DNA from: Bacteroidia bacterium
Lineage (GTDB): Bacteria > Bacteroidota > Bacteroidia > Bacteroidales > CAJPTX01
DNA length: 44,755 nt
Direction of reading: 5' to 3'
Assembly (NCBI GenBank): GCA_905373475.1
Contig: CAJPTC010000022.1
Coordinates: 1 to 44,755 of the forward strand
The translations under genes were made by a program, and so were the position numbers. Shown piece by piece: positions 35,053 through 43,924 of this stretch (position 1 is the first letter of the stretch; every line of letters begins with the position of its first letter). The notes below the pieces were generated by a model. It had not been told where the DNA came from and did not search any database. It saw only the letters and a program-made list of their open reading frames with translations.

Positions 35053-36663
35053 TTACAGTTCCTTCGCCTTCCACGCACCGAGGTTACGCTTCGCCTCGTC
35101 AAAGCTTGCCCCCACCGCGATGAGATTCTTACCCGACGATTTATAAGGGGTCGCGTAACCCTTCTCTTCTATTTGTGCTAGAGCATCTTCAGGACTACCT
35201 GAGCTCCAGAGCTTAAACTCGAAGAGATAAACAGTATCCGAGAGCTCTACCACGCAGTCAGCACGACCCATAATGTTGTGTACCTCCGTATGTACATGTT
35301 GTCCCATCAGGCGGAAAACAAGGTAAAACACCATCTGATAGTTCCACTCTATAAGATTCAGATCATCCGTTGTAGGATAGGACATACCTGCAATGAAAGA
35401 CTGCATGCGCATCATAAATGCGTCTATATTGCCGTCGCGAATCTCATCCTCCAGTAGATCAAGCTCTGCAAGAGCGCGCAATGCAGAATGGGCATAAAGA
35501 ACCTTGAGTAGCAACTCGAGGAAACAATAGCGCACCTCATCATTCGGGAAACCAAGCGTAAAGCGTTCCCTGTCGTTTTCGTAGGTTTTTATTGTTAGGT
35601 AGCCTGCCTGATAAAGTATTTGTATCGGGTCATCTACCAATTCATGCGGATTCTCGAGTTCTATGCGTTTCATACGCACGTTGTTGTCAAGGTCGGGCAA
35701 AGGGTAGCGAAGCTCTTGCAGTTTCTTGGCCAAAAACGTAGGTGTGCCCGTAGCAAACCAATAGTAACCAAGGCTTAACTTCTGAAAGACCTTAAGCAAG
35801 TTGAAGGGGTTGTAAACATTTTCACCCTCAATCGCGAAACGATAACCGTCGTATTTCTTCTTAAGCAGCGAAAGCGTTGCTTCCATGCTAAGCGATAGCT
35901 TAGCGCCTAGTGCTTGCAGTTCGGGCGTAAAGGCGGAGCGAAGCTCTTCCTCTGTTATACCACAGATGCCTGCGTAAGCGTCGTCAAGGCTTATATCGTT
36001 CAGGTTATTGAGACCGCTGAATACGCTTAGCTTACTAAATTTCGTGACGCCCGTCAGGAATACAAATTGGATGTACTGATCACTCGATTTCAGCACGGAA
36101 TAAAAGCCCGCAAGAATACGCCTAAACGTCTCGTGTAGTTCGCTCTGTTCTTTTTCCAACGACTGTAGAAGTGGCTTATCGTACTCATCCACAAGTACCG
36201 CTACCCGAGTTCCTGTGGCGCGATAAAGCTGCTCTATAATATCATAAAACCTATCCTCTGGGGCATCAAATCGTTGAGTGAGGTTATACGCCTGTTCCCA
36301 ATTCAATAAATGGCGTTCGAGCGTGTCTATTAGCGCTTGTTTCGTGTCGAAATTCTTGGCATTCAAATCGAGGTAGAGCACGGGGTGTTTCTGCCACGCT
36401 ACCCGTTTCGACTGCCGTGCTAGTTCTTCTTCGGCTTGCGCAAGATACAGCCCTCCAAACAGCTCTTTCTCCCCACGAAAATAAGCGGCAAGGGTGGATA
36501 GAAACAAACTCTTACCAAAACGACGAGGGCGGCTCAAAAAATAGACTCTACCCGACAAAAGCTGCGCAACATACTGCGTTTTGTCGATATAGAGAAAATT
36601 GTTCTCTCGCAATATTTCAAAGCTTTGTACGCCGATGGGCAGCTTTCTCTCTGTCATCTTCAT
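35053..36663 (-). CDS. AAA-ATPase-like/PD-(D/E)XK nuclease-superfamily protein, copy A
   Basis: This 536-residue cytoplasmic protein has an N-terminal ATPase-like domain with a P-loop variant RPRRFGKS (45-52) and the Walker B-like VLVDEYDKPLL. A C-terminal PD-(D/E)XK nuclease fold carries Asp469 (GRADCVVEL) and Glu482-Phe-Lys484. This matches the AAA-ATPase_like plus PD-(D/E)XK type-9 family, present in many copies in Bacteroidales and of unknown function. It starts 6 bp after copy B. Apart from a block at residues about 98-185 that differs, the two proteins are almost identical, including DNA. Confidence 0.9.
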   Translation of the reverse strand: MKMTERKLPIGVQSFEILRENNFLYIDKTQYVAQLLSGRVYFLSRPRRFGKSLFLSTLAAYFRGEKELFGGLYLAQAEEELARQSKRVAWQKHPVLYLDLNAKNFDTKQALIDTLERHLLNWEQAYNLTQRFDAPEDRFYDIIEQLYRATGTRVAVLVDEYDKPLLQSLEKEQSELHETFRRILAGFYSVLKSSDQYIQFVFLTGVTKFSKLSVFSGLNNLNDISLDDAYAGICGITEEELRSAFTPELQALGAKLSLSMEATLSLLKKKYDGYRFAIEGENVYNPFNLLKVFQKLSLGYYWFATGTPTFLAKKLQELRYPLPDLDNNVRMKRIELENPHELVDDPIQILYQAGYLTIKTYENDRERFTLGFPNDEVRYCFLELLLKVLYAHSALRALAELDLLEDEIRDGNIDAFMMRMQSFIAGMSYPTTDDLNLIEWNYQMVFYLVFRLMGQHVHTEVHNIMGRADCVVELSDTVYLFEFKLWSSGSPEDALAQIEEKGYATPYKSSGKNLIAVGASFDEAKRNLGAWKAKEL

Positions 36664-36669
36664 CTCTTT

Positions 36670-38274
36670 TTACAGCTCCTTCGCCTTCCACGCACCGATG
36701 TTGCGTTTCGCCTCGTCAAAGCTTGCGCCCACCGCAATGAGCTTCTTCCCTGACGATTGGTAAGGCACAGCATAACCCTTCTCTTCTATTTGTGCTAGGG
36801 CATCTTCAGGACTCCCAGAGCTCCAGAGCTTAAACTCGAAGAGGTAGATCGTATCTTTTAGTTCTACAACGCAGTCAGCACGACCCACGATGTTATGCAC
36901 TTCCGTGTGTACATGTTGACCCATAAGGCGGAAAACAAGATAGAACACCATCTGGTAGTTCCACTCAATGAGATTCAGTTCGTCTGTGGTGGGATAGGAC
37001 ATACCCGCAATGAAAGACTGCATGCGCGTCATAAAAGCATCTAGGTTGCCATCGCGGATCTCATCCTCCAGTAGATCAAGCTCCGCAAGAGCGCGCAAAG
37101 CAGACTGGGCATAAAGAACCTTGAGTAGCAACTCGAGGAAACAATAGCGCACCTCATCATTCGGGAAACCAAGCGTAAAGCGTTCCCTGTCGTTTTCGTA
37201 GGTTTTTATTGTTAGGTAGCCTGCCTGATAAAGTATTTGTATCGGGTCATCTACCAACTCATGCGGATTCTCGAGTTCTATGCGTTTCACACGCACGTTG
37301 TTGTCAAGGTCGGGCAAAGGGTAGCGAAGCTCTTGCAGCTTCTTTGCCAAGAAAGTTGGCGTGCCCGTGGCAAACCAATAGTAACCAAGGCTCAGTTTCT
37401 GGAAGACCTTAAGTAGGTTGAAGGGGTTGTAAACGTTTTCACCCTCAATCGCGAAGCGGTAACCGTCGTATTTCTTCTTAAGCTGTGCAAGGGTCGCTTC
37501 CGTACTGAGCGATAATTTCGCACCAAGTGCCTGTAGTTCGGGCGTAAAGGTTGAACGCAATTCCGCGTCCGTTATACCACAGATGCCTGCATAAGCATCG
37601 TCAAGGCTTATATCATTCAGATTATTGAGCCCGCTAAACACGCTAAGCTTGCTAAACTTCGTGACGCCCGTTAGAAAGACAAATTGGATGTATTGGTCGC
37701 AAGACTTTATGGCAGAATAGAAACCTGCCAGTATGTTCCGATTCTTTTCATGCAGCGCTTGTTGTTCGGCATCTAGAGTCTGAAGCAGAGGCTTATCATA
37801 TTCATCTACAAGAACTACCACTCGTTGCCCCGTTTTCTCACAAGCACGGCGCATTATGCCTGCAAAGCGACTAGGATAAGTTGTCTCCGTCGGTTCTGTG
37901 CCGTATAACTTCTCAAACTGTGTAAGATGCACGTTGAGAATATTTTCCAGAGCACGCTCGTCGGAATAAACCTCAGCATTCAAATCTATATAAAGCACTG
38001 GATGTTTTTGCCACGCTTCACGTTTCGACTGCCGTGCTAGTTCTTCTTCGGCTTGTGCCAGATACAACCCATTAAATAGCTCTTTCTCACCACGGAAATA
38101 GGCGGCAAGGGTAGAAAGAAACAAACTCTTACCAAAGCGACGAGGACGACTCAAAAAATAGACCTTACCACGTAATAACTGTTCAATATACTGAGTCTTA
38201 TCCACATAGAGATAGCCACTCTCTCTGAGGGATTGGAAACTTTGTACGCCGATGGGCAGCTTTCTCTCTGTCAT
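36670..38274 (-). CDS. AAA-ATPase-like/PD-(D/E)XK nuclease-superfamily protein, copy B
   Basis: This 534-residue tandem paralogue of copy A has the same domains: P-loop RPRRFGKS near 43-50, VLVDEYDKPLL, and the nuclease residues Asp467 and Glu480-Phe-Lys482. It lies upstream of copy A in the same operon. Residues up to about 95 and from about 190 to the end are nearly identical between the copies, while about 95-185 differ in sequence and length. The swapped segment lies between the P-loop and the second half of the ATPase domain, so it may set the partner or target. The function of the family is not known. Confidence 0.9.
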   Translation of the reverse strand: MTERKLPIGVQSFQSLRESGYLYVDKTQYIEQLLRGKVYFLSRPRRFGKSLFLSTLAAYFRGEKELFNGLYLAQAEEELARQSKREAWQKHPVLYIDLNAEVYSDERALENILNVHLTQFEKLYGTEPTETTYPSRFAGIMRRACEKTGQRVVVLVDEYDKPLLQTLDAEQQALHEKNRNILAGFYSAIKSCDQYIQFVFLTGVTKFSKLSVFSGLNNLNDISLDDAYAGICGITDAELRSTFTPELQALGAKLSLSTEATLAQLKKKYDGYRFAIEGENVYNPFNLLKVFQKLSLGYYWFATGTPTFLAKKLQELRYPLPDLDNNVRVKRIELENPHELVDDPIQILYQAGYLTIKTYENDRERFTLGFPNDEVRYCFLELLLKVLYAQSALRALAELDLLEDEIRDGNLDAFMTRMQSFIAGMSYPTTDELNLIEWNYQMVFYLVFRLMGQHVHTEVHNIVGRADCVVELKDTIYLFEFKLWSSGSPEDALAQIEEKGYAVPYQSSGKKLIAVGASFDEAKRNIGAWKAKEL

Positions 38275-38297
38275 CTTTCAAACCTTCTTAGCTATGC

Positions 38298-38305
38298 GAA
38301 AGATA
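38298..38305 (-). promoter_or_regulatory. Candidate -7 element for the AAA/nuclease pair
   Basis: TATCTTTC matches seven of eight positions of TAnnTTTG, 23 bp before the copy B ATG (38274). It comes right after the terminator of the upstream gene. Confidence 0.35.
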
Positions 38306-38318
38306 GTAATAGATATAC

Positions 38319-38352
38319 AATAAAACGGAGCACTGCTACTGCAATGCCCCGT
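38319..38352 (-). terminator. Intrinsic terminator of the exported unknown protein gene
   Basis: On the minus strand ACGGGGCATTGC pairs over 12 bp (two wobbles) with GCAGTGCTCCGT across loop AGTA, followed by TTTTATTG. Confidence 0.9.
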
Positions 38353-38385
38353 CCATCTTATTGTGTACTGCTTATATCCTATAAG

Positions 38386-39384
38386 CTACTTCTCGTAATA
38401 ACGTATTGTTCGCAGAATTACATATTGCTGCTCATTGTTGTGGTATAAGGTCGCAAGCGTCCAGTTTCCATATTCATCTGGACGTGAAAGGACAAGCTTA
38501 TAGGTTTCAAAAGGAGCTTCGTCGCCTATATGGATTCGCTTTTCATAAATTTCTTGCGACGAAAAAGTAACCTCTGATGTGTAATTTTGGATGTCGTTAT
38601 ACACGCTCCGCATTATCTCGACACCTTTTTTATCGTACGTATGCAGTTCGAGTTCAGAAAGTTTCCCATCCTCGTGCCCCTCTCGCTCAAGAAGTCGCCC
38701 CTTCGTGTCCAATTTAAGCGTTGAGAGAAGTACTGCACTATCACTCCCCGTATTGCGCTGTAAGACTAAAACGCTGTCGCCCTTGTACTCCATTTCGTAA
38801 GTAAAAAGCACGTCGTTGTTGCGCAAATCTTTGGTCGTTACCTTTTTCAGTCGCCCATTCCACGAATCGTACTCGAAAAATTTTGACAACGGCTGCACAT
38901 TCTGTTTTTCATCCTTACCGTGGTAGTCAAAAGATTCAACCACTTTGTTCTCTTTGTAGGTAGCATACGTTGCCATCTCTCCCATCGAGTAGGAGCTACT
39001 CCAGAGTAATTTATTGGTCTCATCGTATGCATATATAGTTCGATCGAGAGCCATCCCCGCAAATACTTGCGTACGTTCGGAGAGATAACCCTTCTCTGTG
39101 AAGTTAACGTAAAGGAGCGAATACTTCCCGTAATTCATAAACCACGTATCGGGATCAGGGATCTCATTGAGCTCCTCCTGAATTTTAGGAAGCGAATAAA
39201 CGGGCAAATCCAGTTCGTCAGAGTTTTTCTGGGCAATCTGAAACGTGTTTGCATAAACCAACTTTACTGGACCATTTAGTCGGAAATCTGCCGTACTAAG
39301 ACGCTGATCCTTCTTGAACTCGAAGGAAGTGAGAGAAATAAAAATAACTCCAAGAGTAAGAGCTAAAATTACGGGCTTCTTCAT
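38386..39384 (-). CDS. Exported protein of unknown function
   Basis: I do not recognise this 332-residue protein. It has a signal peptide or N-terminal anchor (about 1-21, MKKPVILALTL and on), with no lipobox. The rest is rich in Tyr, Lys, Glu and short beta-strands in repeated patterns such as FxYDxWNGRLKKV, YEMEYKGDSVLVL, KLDTKGRLLEREG and HTYDKKGVEIMRSVY. These look like YD/MORN-type antiparallel strands also found in Bacteroidales envelope proteins. A periplasmic or surface location is likely. It has its own -7 element and terminator, so it is a single-gene unit. Confidence 0.7.
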   Translation of the reverse strand: MKKPVILALTLGVIFISLTSFEFKKDQRLSTADFRLNGPVKLVYANTFQIAQKNSDELDLPVYSLPKIQEELNEIPDPDTWFMNYGKYSLLYVNFTEKGYLSERTQVFAGMALDRTIYAYDETNKLLWSSSYSMGEMATYATYKENKVVESFDYHGKDEKQNVQPLSKFFEYDSWNGRLKKVTTKDLRNNDVLFTYEMEYKGDSVLVLQRNTGSDSAVLLSTLKLDTKGRLLEREGHEDGKLSELELHTYDKKGVEIMRSVYNDIQNYTSEVTFSSQEIYEKRIHIGDEAPFETYKLVLSRPDEYGNWTLATLYHNNEQQYVILRTIRYYEK

Positions 39385-39406
39385 TTCTAAAAATCTGTAA
39401 ATCTCT

Positions 39407-39414
39407 CAAAGATA
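39407..39414 (-). promoter_or_regulatory. -7 promoter element for the exported unknown protein
   Basis: TATCTTTG is an exact match to TAnnTTTG, 22 bp before the ATG at 39384. No clear -33 TTTG was found. Confidence 0.5.
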
Positions 39415-39507
39415 CAGATTTTGTAATAAGATAATTGATAGAAGAAAACCTCTTTATTGCACTTACACGCACCTCTCAGCGCAAAACGACCTAAGATTAG
39501 CCAGACA

Positions 39508-41400
39508 CTAACGAACGCCAAGCACTTCACGCACCTTCTGTGCTATCTTTCGCGGACTATAGCCACAATCGTCCTGCAACTGCGCAATGGTTCCGTGTGC
39601 AACAAACTTATCTGGAATACCAAAACGAATTACTCTATTTCCGCTTTCTAGCCCCGAAATAGTTTCTAAAACAGCCGTTCCGAACCCACCTACAACTACT
39701 CCGTCTTCTATCGTAAAAAGGTACTTATAACACCTTGAGATGGTCGCTAATAATTCGCAATCCAAGGGTTTCAAAAAACGGAAATCGTAATGAGCCACTT
39801 TCAATCCCTCTGCTAACAACAATTCGCGAGCTTCCGTTGCATTTCTGTAGGTAGTTCCAAGAGTAAGAAAAGCTGCACTGCAATTCGATTCGTCGCTTAT
39901 TATACGCCCTCTCCCTTCTTGTAAATCTGACGTGGCATGAAAAGCTTTTTCCCCTAAAGCATTGCCTCGCGGATAGCGTATCACCCACGGACCACAAGAG
40001 CGTGCCGCTAGACGGAGCATTGTTTCCATTTCGTATTCGTCGCTCGGCGCACAGATGGTTAAGTTCGGAATAGGCCGCAAATAGGCGAGATCAAAAACGC
40101 CATGATGCGTAGCTCCATCATCTCCCACAAGACCAGCGCGATCCAAACAAAAGATCACATGTAGATTCTGTAACGCCACGTCGTGCACAATTTGGTCGTA
40201 TGCACGCTGTAGGAAAGAGGAGTAGATTACACAGAAAGGCGTAAAACCTTCGACCGCTAAGCCTGCCGCAAAAGTAACCGCGTGAGGTTCGGCAATGCCT
40301 ACATCGAAGGCTTGATCTGGCAATTCGTGCATAAGAGTACTTAGCGAAGTGCCCGTCGGCATAGCAGCTGTTATTCCAACAATCCGCGGATTGTTACGAG
40401 CCAATTCTAGTAATGTACGTCCTAAAATATCTTGATAGCGTGGTGCACTCGTTTTCTTTTCTGTGAGACGAATTCCCGTAGCATAGTCAAACTTTCCAGG
40501 AGCATGCCAGAGTGTTTGCTCACGCATGGCAGGAGCATAACCGTGTCCCTTTTCGGTAACACAATGTAAAAGTTTCGGCCCTGGAATTGCCTTGAGATCC
40601 TTCAAGATCATAGCAAGGTATTCCACATCGTGACCATCTATAGGACCAAAATAGCGGAAACCGAATTCCTCAAACAAGTTACTACTCTTAAGAATAGAGC
40701 CCTTAATAGCTCGGTTTACACCTTGTGTAAAGTTCCGCAATCCCTTTTGTTTGGTAGCAGAGAGTAGATTCCAGACCTTGTCTTTCAACTTGTTATAGCG
40801 TGGGGAAGTTGAGATGTCTAACAAATATTCTTTCAAAGCCCCCACGTTGGGGTCAATTGACATATTATTGTCATTGAGAATAACAAGCAAATCGTTCGTA
40901 GATGCCCCGCCATTGTTGAGAGCTTCAAATGCCATACCTCCAGTCAATGCACCATCCCCAATTATGGCAATGGTATGCTTCGGCAAATGAGCAAGTCGGT
41001 CGGCAGTAGACATCCCCAAAGCAGCAGAAATTGAGGTAGAACTGTGCCCTGTTCCAAAACAATCATACAGACTCTCGCTGCGTAGCGGAAAACCGCACAA
41101 ACCACGATAATGACGGTTCGTATCAAATGCTGTACGTCTGCCCGTTAAAATTTTATAGGCATAAGCCTGATGCCCCACATCCCAAATTATATTGTCTTGG
41201 GGAGGATTGTACACATAGAGCAGAGCAACGGTAAGCTCAACGACACCTAGACTAGAGCCTAAATGCCCCGGATTTGTTGCTACTGAACGGATTATGAATT
41301 GTCTGACCTCTTCGGCAATAGCAGGCAACTGCTGCGGGCTAAACTTCTTGAGCTCTTCGGGGGAACTGACACAGTTGTTTTCTGAAAAATCTACCGCCAT
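39508..41400 (-). CDS. dxs: 1-deoxy-D-xylulose-5-phosphate synthase
   Basis: This thiamine-diphosphate enzyme joins pyruvate and glyceraldehyde-3-phosphate in the first step of the MEP isoprenoid pathway. It has 630 residues, the normal length. The conserved N-terminal His46 (PGHLGSSLG), the ThDP/Mg motif GDGALTGG to LNDNNMS (148-181), and the pyrimidine-domain motif DRAGLVGDDGATHHG are all present. It is the last gene of a probable operon with the radical SAM protein (61-bp gap), the kinase-receiver protein and the LysE exporter. MEP enzymes IspG and IspH need reduced flavodoxin or ferredoxin in many bacteria, so the flavodoxin at 12372 could serve the same pathway, as an inference. Confidence 0.97.
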   Translation of the reverse strand: MAVDFSENNCVSSPEELKKFSPQQLPAIAEEVRQFIIRSVATNPGHLGSSLGVVELTVALLYVYNPPQDNIIWDVGHQAYAYKILTGRRTAFDTNRHYRGLCGFPLRSESLYDCFGTGHSSTSISAALGMSTADRLAHLPKHTIAIIGDGALTGGMAFEALNNGGASTNDLLVILNDNNMSIDPNVGALKEYLLDISTSPRYNKLKDKVWNLLSATKQKGLRNFTQGVNRAIKGSILKSSNLFEEFGFRYFGPIDGHDVEYLAMILKDLKAIPGPKLLHCVTEKGHGYAPAMREQTLWHAPGKFDYATGIRLTEKKTSAPRYQDILGRTLLELARNNPRIVGITAAMPTGTSLSTLMHELPDQAFDVGIAEPHAVTFAAGLAVEGFTPFCVIYSSFLQRAYDQIVHDVALQNLHVIFCLDRAGLVGDDGATHHGVFDLAYLRPIPNLTICAPSDEYEMETMLRLAARSCGPWVIRYPRGNALGEKAFHATSDLQEGRGRIISDESNCSAAFLTLGTTYRNATEARELLLAEGLKVAHYDFRFLKPLDCELLATISRCYKYLFTIEDGVVVGGFGTAVLETISGLESGNRVIRFGIPDKFVAHGTIAQLQDDCGYSPRKIAQKVREVLGVR

Positions 41401-41461
41401 CTCTTACACCAACCAAACCTTCCTTCTAAGAACGTTTGACGAGGAGATTTCGTTCACAACG

Positions 41462-42235
41462 CTAACCACGCACCTGTGTGGCAACTCCAAGCGCCTCAAC
41501 ACGAGCTGCTATAGCTTGCAACTTCTCTAAGGAGACTTTATGCAGATCGGAGGCGGGAGTTTCACGGTCAATGGTGTATATCATCACATCGCGCGGATGC
41601 AAACGCTCCACTACAGCAAGCCAAGCTTCAAGCTCTTGTGGCGTGGTATTATCTACCACTTGACCGTTAAAGTGTCCTGTAAGAAATAGCGTCTGTAACG
41701 TAAAATCATGCCCAAATTCGCGCATGCGCTCTTCGATTTGTGCAACGGAAAGCGGCATCTGTGGTCCATTGATGAGGCGCATCGTAGCATCTATGGCCGA
41801 ATCTAACTTGAGAGCTGCTTGGTCTACACGCTTCAAAGCTTCTACCACTTTCACATTGTGCAGCATCGTAGCATTCGTCAATACTACCACTTTTGCCTCT
41901 GGGAAATAGTGATCGCGCGCACTCAGCGTGTCGTCTATTATCTCTGGGAAGTGCGGGTGAATAGTAGGCTCACCGTTCCCCGCAAAGGTTATCACATCTA
42001 GCGGCTCATGGTTAGCATGACGCTCTTGCAACCGCTCAACAAGCAACTTGTTTACTAGTTCGCGAGGCGGAAATTTCGGCGATTGTCTGTTAAGCGTCCA
42101 GCCGCATTCGCAATATATGCAGTTGAAATTGCAAAATTTGCTAGACGTAGGTAAAAGATTCACCCCCAAAGATACCCCTAATCGACGACTAATTACGGGA
42201 CCAAAAATGATATCGTGAAACAAAAACGTAGGCAT
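41462..42235 (-). CDS. Radical SAM protein
   Basis: This 257-residue enzyme binds a [4Fe-4S] cluster through Cys35-x3-Cys39-x2-Cys42 (CNFNCIYC) and uses S-adenosylmethionine to make a radical. The N-terminal pattern FGPVISRRLGVSLGVNLLP marks a COG0731-type group related to wyosine synthases, and AGNGEPTIHP is the SAM-binding GGE-like motif. The substrate is unknown; tRNA or a peptide is possible. There is no extra C-terminal cluster domain, so a wyosine role is not certain. The open frame begins at TTG 42244, but ATG 42235 (MPTFLFHD) is the likely start. It lies between the kinase-receiver protein (24-bp gap) and dxs. Confidence 0.88.
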   Translation of the reverse strand: MPTFLFHDIIFGPVISRRLGVSLGVNLLPTSSKFCNFNCIYCECGWTLNRQSPKFPPRELVNKLLVERLQERHANHEPLDVITFAGNGEPTIHPHFPEIIDDTLSARDHYFPEAKVVVLTNATMLHNVKVVEALKRVDQAALKLDSAIDATMRLINGPQMPLSVAQIEERMREFGHDFTLQTLFLTGHFNGQVVDNTTPQELEAWLAVVERLHPRDVMIYTIDRETPASDLHKVSLEKLQAIAARVEALGVATQVRG

Positions 42236-42259
42236 ACGACACAAGATTATAGACCGCTT

Positions 42260-43912
42260 CTAGAACTGATACTGGACATCCTTACGGTAGGGTACAGCCT
42301 TTTCTAAGACACTTGCCATAAGCATTACAAGGTGTTCATCGTCAAAAGGTTTGCACAGGAACTCATCCATGCCCGCCTTTATACAACGCTCGCGTTCGCC
42401 TGGTTGCGAATAAGCGGTAAGAGCTATAATCGGGATGTGTCCGCCATTTACATTTTCCACCTCACGTATATGCCGCGTTGCCTGTATGCCATTGATGTGC
42501 GGCATTTGCACATCTGTCAGTATAAGGTCGTAGCTCTGCTCATTGAGCTTTTGGAGGAGCTTGCGCCCATCTGGTACAACCTCAATACTCGCTACATAGT
42601 TCGAGAGCAGAAAGGTCATAACCTTTTGGTTAATATCGTTGTCCTCGGCAATGAGCACACGCAATGAACTTATAGCATTTTTTGCCGATTCGTAATCAAC
42701 ATTGATCTCTCGCATTCCGACCACCACCTGCGGTCGTGCTCCTGGCACATCTTTGTTCAAATCTTCCAGAATGTGTAGGAAGAAGGATACCACAATCCCC
42801 TTATCGTCTTCTTTTGTGAAAAGGCGCACACCCAGCAGATCTTCTAGTTCTTCCGACCGCTTCTGTTGCAGCTCTTTAGCATCGGGATATTCTGTACTCC
42901 CACAACGCAACTGGACTAATACATACTTCACTTCTTGTGTTCCAAGATAAGTGGTCTTTATCTCAAAGGGTAAACGATGGTGTATTGGCATCCAGAGGCG
43001 ATCTTGTATGGCTTGATTCACAGCATCTGCCAGACGTTTGGAATTACCAACTACCTCAGGCGGGATATTTTCATCTAGCGTATACTTCGGTACAAACTCC
43101 TGCATGAATTCGGAAAAATTACTCCGTACCAAACTCACTAAGAAGTTGTGCACATTGAAACGCGAGAGATCATTTTGCTCTGTTGTAAGCAGATATTGTT
43201 CGTAAATAGAACTGAGACTCATCGCACATCCTCGTAGGCTCTTTGTATACTTCTCATCTACAAAGACAACATCTTCGAGATCTTTGGTTATAATGGCCAA
43301 GTTCTCAGCTGCATCTCGAGCAATCATTACAACACTTCCAAAAAGTTCTATCAGTTTTTTATTGGCAATATTCGCCTGTGCAAGTTGCTGTTCCAGCTCC
43401 TTAGTAGTATCAAAAATCCGTTTATCAAAATAAATTATGAGCAACACTTCAATAACATAGAGCAAAACTAGAAATAAGCGTAAGGGGTAATCGAGTGTTC
43501 CGAAGGATATTGTCTCCGTATTGATAAGAAGCAATACACTGTAAATGACACCATATACGATGGCTACCAGTTTCCAGCGCCGTATCTCAAAGACACGTAA
43601 AAAGAAAGGGTAAAAGTGCGCTAGTAGCAGAGGCTGATCTTCGCTACCACTCAACACGATATAGAGAAACTGGACAATGGCAAGGACGTATATCAACGCC
43701 TCTTTATGCAATTGAGTAAGGGGCGAATCTGTATTGATTAGGAATGCGACAAAGAATAAAAGAGACATTCCGAGCCCAAGAATGGGGGTTGCAATTAACT
43801 CGGTACTTGCCACATAGCTCAGAGCAAAAAAAAGATGCACAAAGCCTCCAACAAGCAGCACCACGGCATACGGTTTTTCGTTATGCAAGGCGTTGGCAAG
43901 AATAGATTTCAT
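42260..43912 (-). CDS. Membrane protein with degenerate kinase core and intact receiver domain
   Basis: This 550-residue protein has five or six membrane segments at about 15-163, a short coiled coil (170-190), a region of about 220 residues where a histidine kinase core should be, and a C-terminal receiver. The kinase region has no H-box histidine in a recognisable motif, an N-box remnant (NSKRLADAVNQAIQ) and no G1 or G2 motif, so ATP binding is unlikely. The receiver is complete: Glu423/Asp424, Asp467 (LTDVQMPHINGIQ), Thr499 and Lys521. It probably takes phosphate from another kinase. The preferred start is ATG 43912; TTG 43924 extends the frame. It is between the LysE exporter and the radical SAM gene. 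Confidence 0.82.
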   Translation of the reverse strand: MKSILANALHNEKPYAVVLLVGGFVHLFFALSYVASTELIATPILGLGMSLLFFVAFLINTDSPLTQLHKEALIYVLAIVQFLYIVLSGSEDQPLLLAHFYPFFLRVFEIRRWKLVAIVYGVIYSVLLLINTETISFGTLDYPLRLFLVLLYVIEVLLIIYFDKRIFDTTKELEQQLAQANIANKKLIELFGSVVMIARDAAENLAIITKDLEDVVFVDEKYTKSLRGCAMSLSSIYEQYLLTTEQNDLSRFNVHNFLVSLVRSNFSEFMQEFVPKYTLDENIPPEVVGNSKRLADAVNQAIQDRLWMPIHHRLPFEIKTTYLGTQEVKYVLVQLRCGSTEYPDAKELQQKRSEELEDLLGVRLFTKEDDKGIVVSFFLHILEDLNKDVPGARPQVVVGMREINVDYESAKNAISSLRVLIAEDNDINQKVMTFLLSNYVASIEVVPDGRKLLQKLNEQSYDLILTDVQMPHINGIQATRHIREVENVNGGHIPIIALTAYSQPGERERCIKAGMDEFLCKPFDDEHLVMLMASVLEKAVPYRKDVQYQF

Positions 43913-43924
43913 GCAGTTTAGCAA

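Larger units (their letters stand above)
35053..38274 (-). repeat. Tandem gene duplication with one divergent block
   Basis: The 3' parts (about 35053-36100 and 36670-37710) and 5' parts (about 36370-36620 and 37990-38230) are near-identical direct repeats about 1.6 kb apart. The middle block (about 36110-36370 against 37715-37985) is clearly more diverged, as expected from recombination, gene conversion around a selected segment, or diversifying selection. Confidence 0.85.

Noticed and set aside
35053..38274. Transposable element with the AAA/nuclease genes as cargo
   Set aside because: No transposase, terminal inverted repeats or target duplication were seen around the pair; simple tandem duplication explains it.
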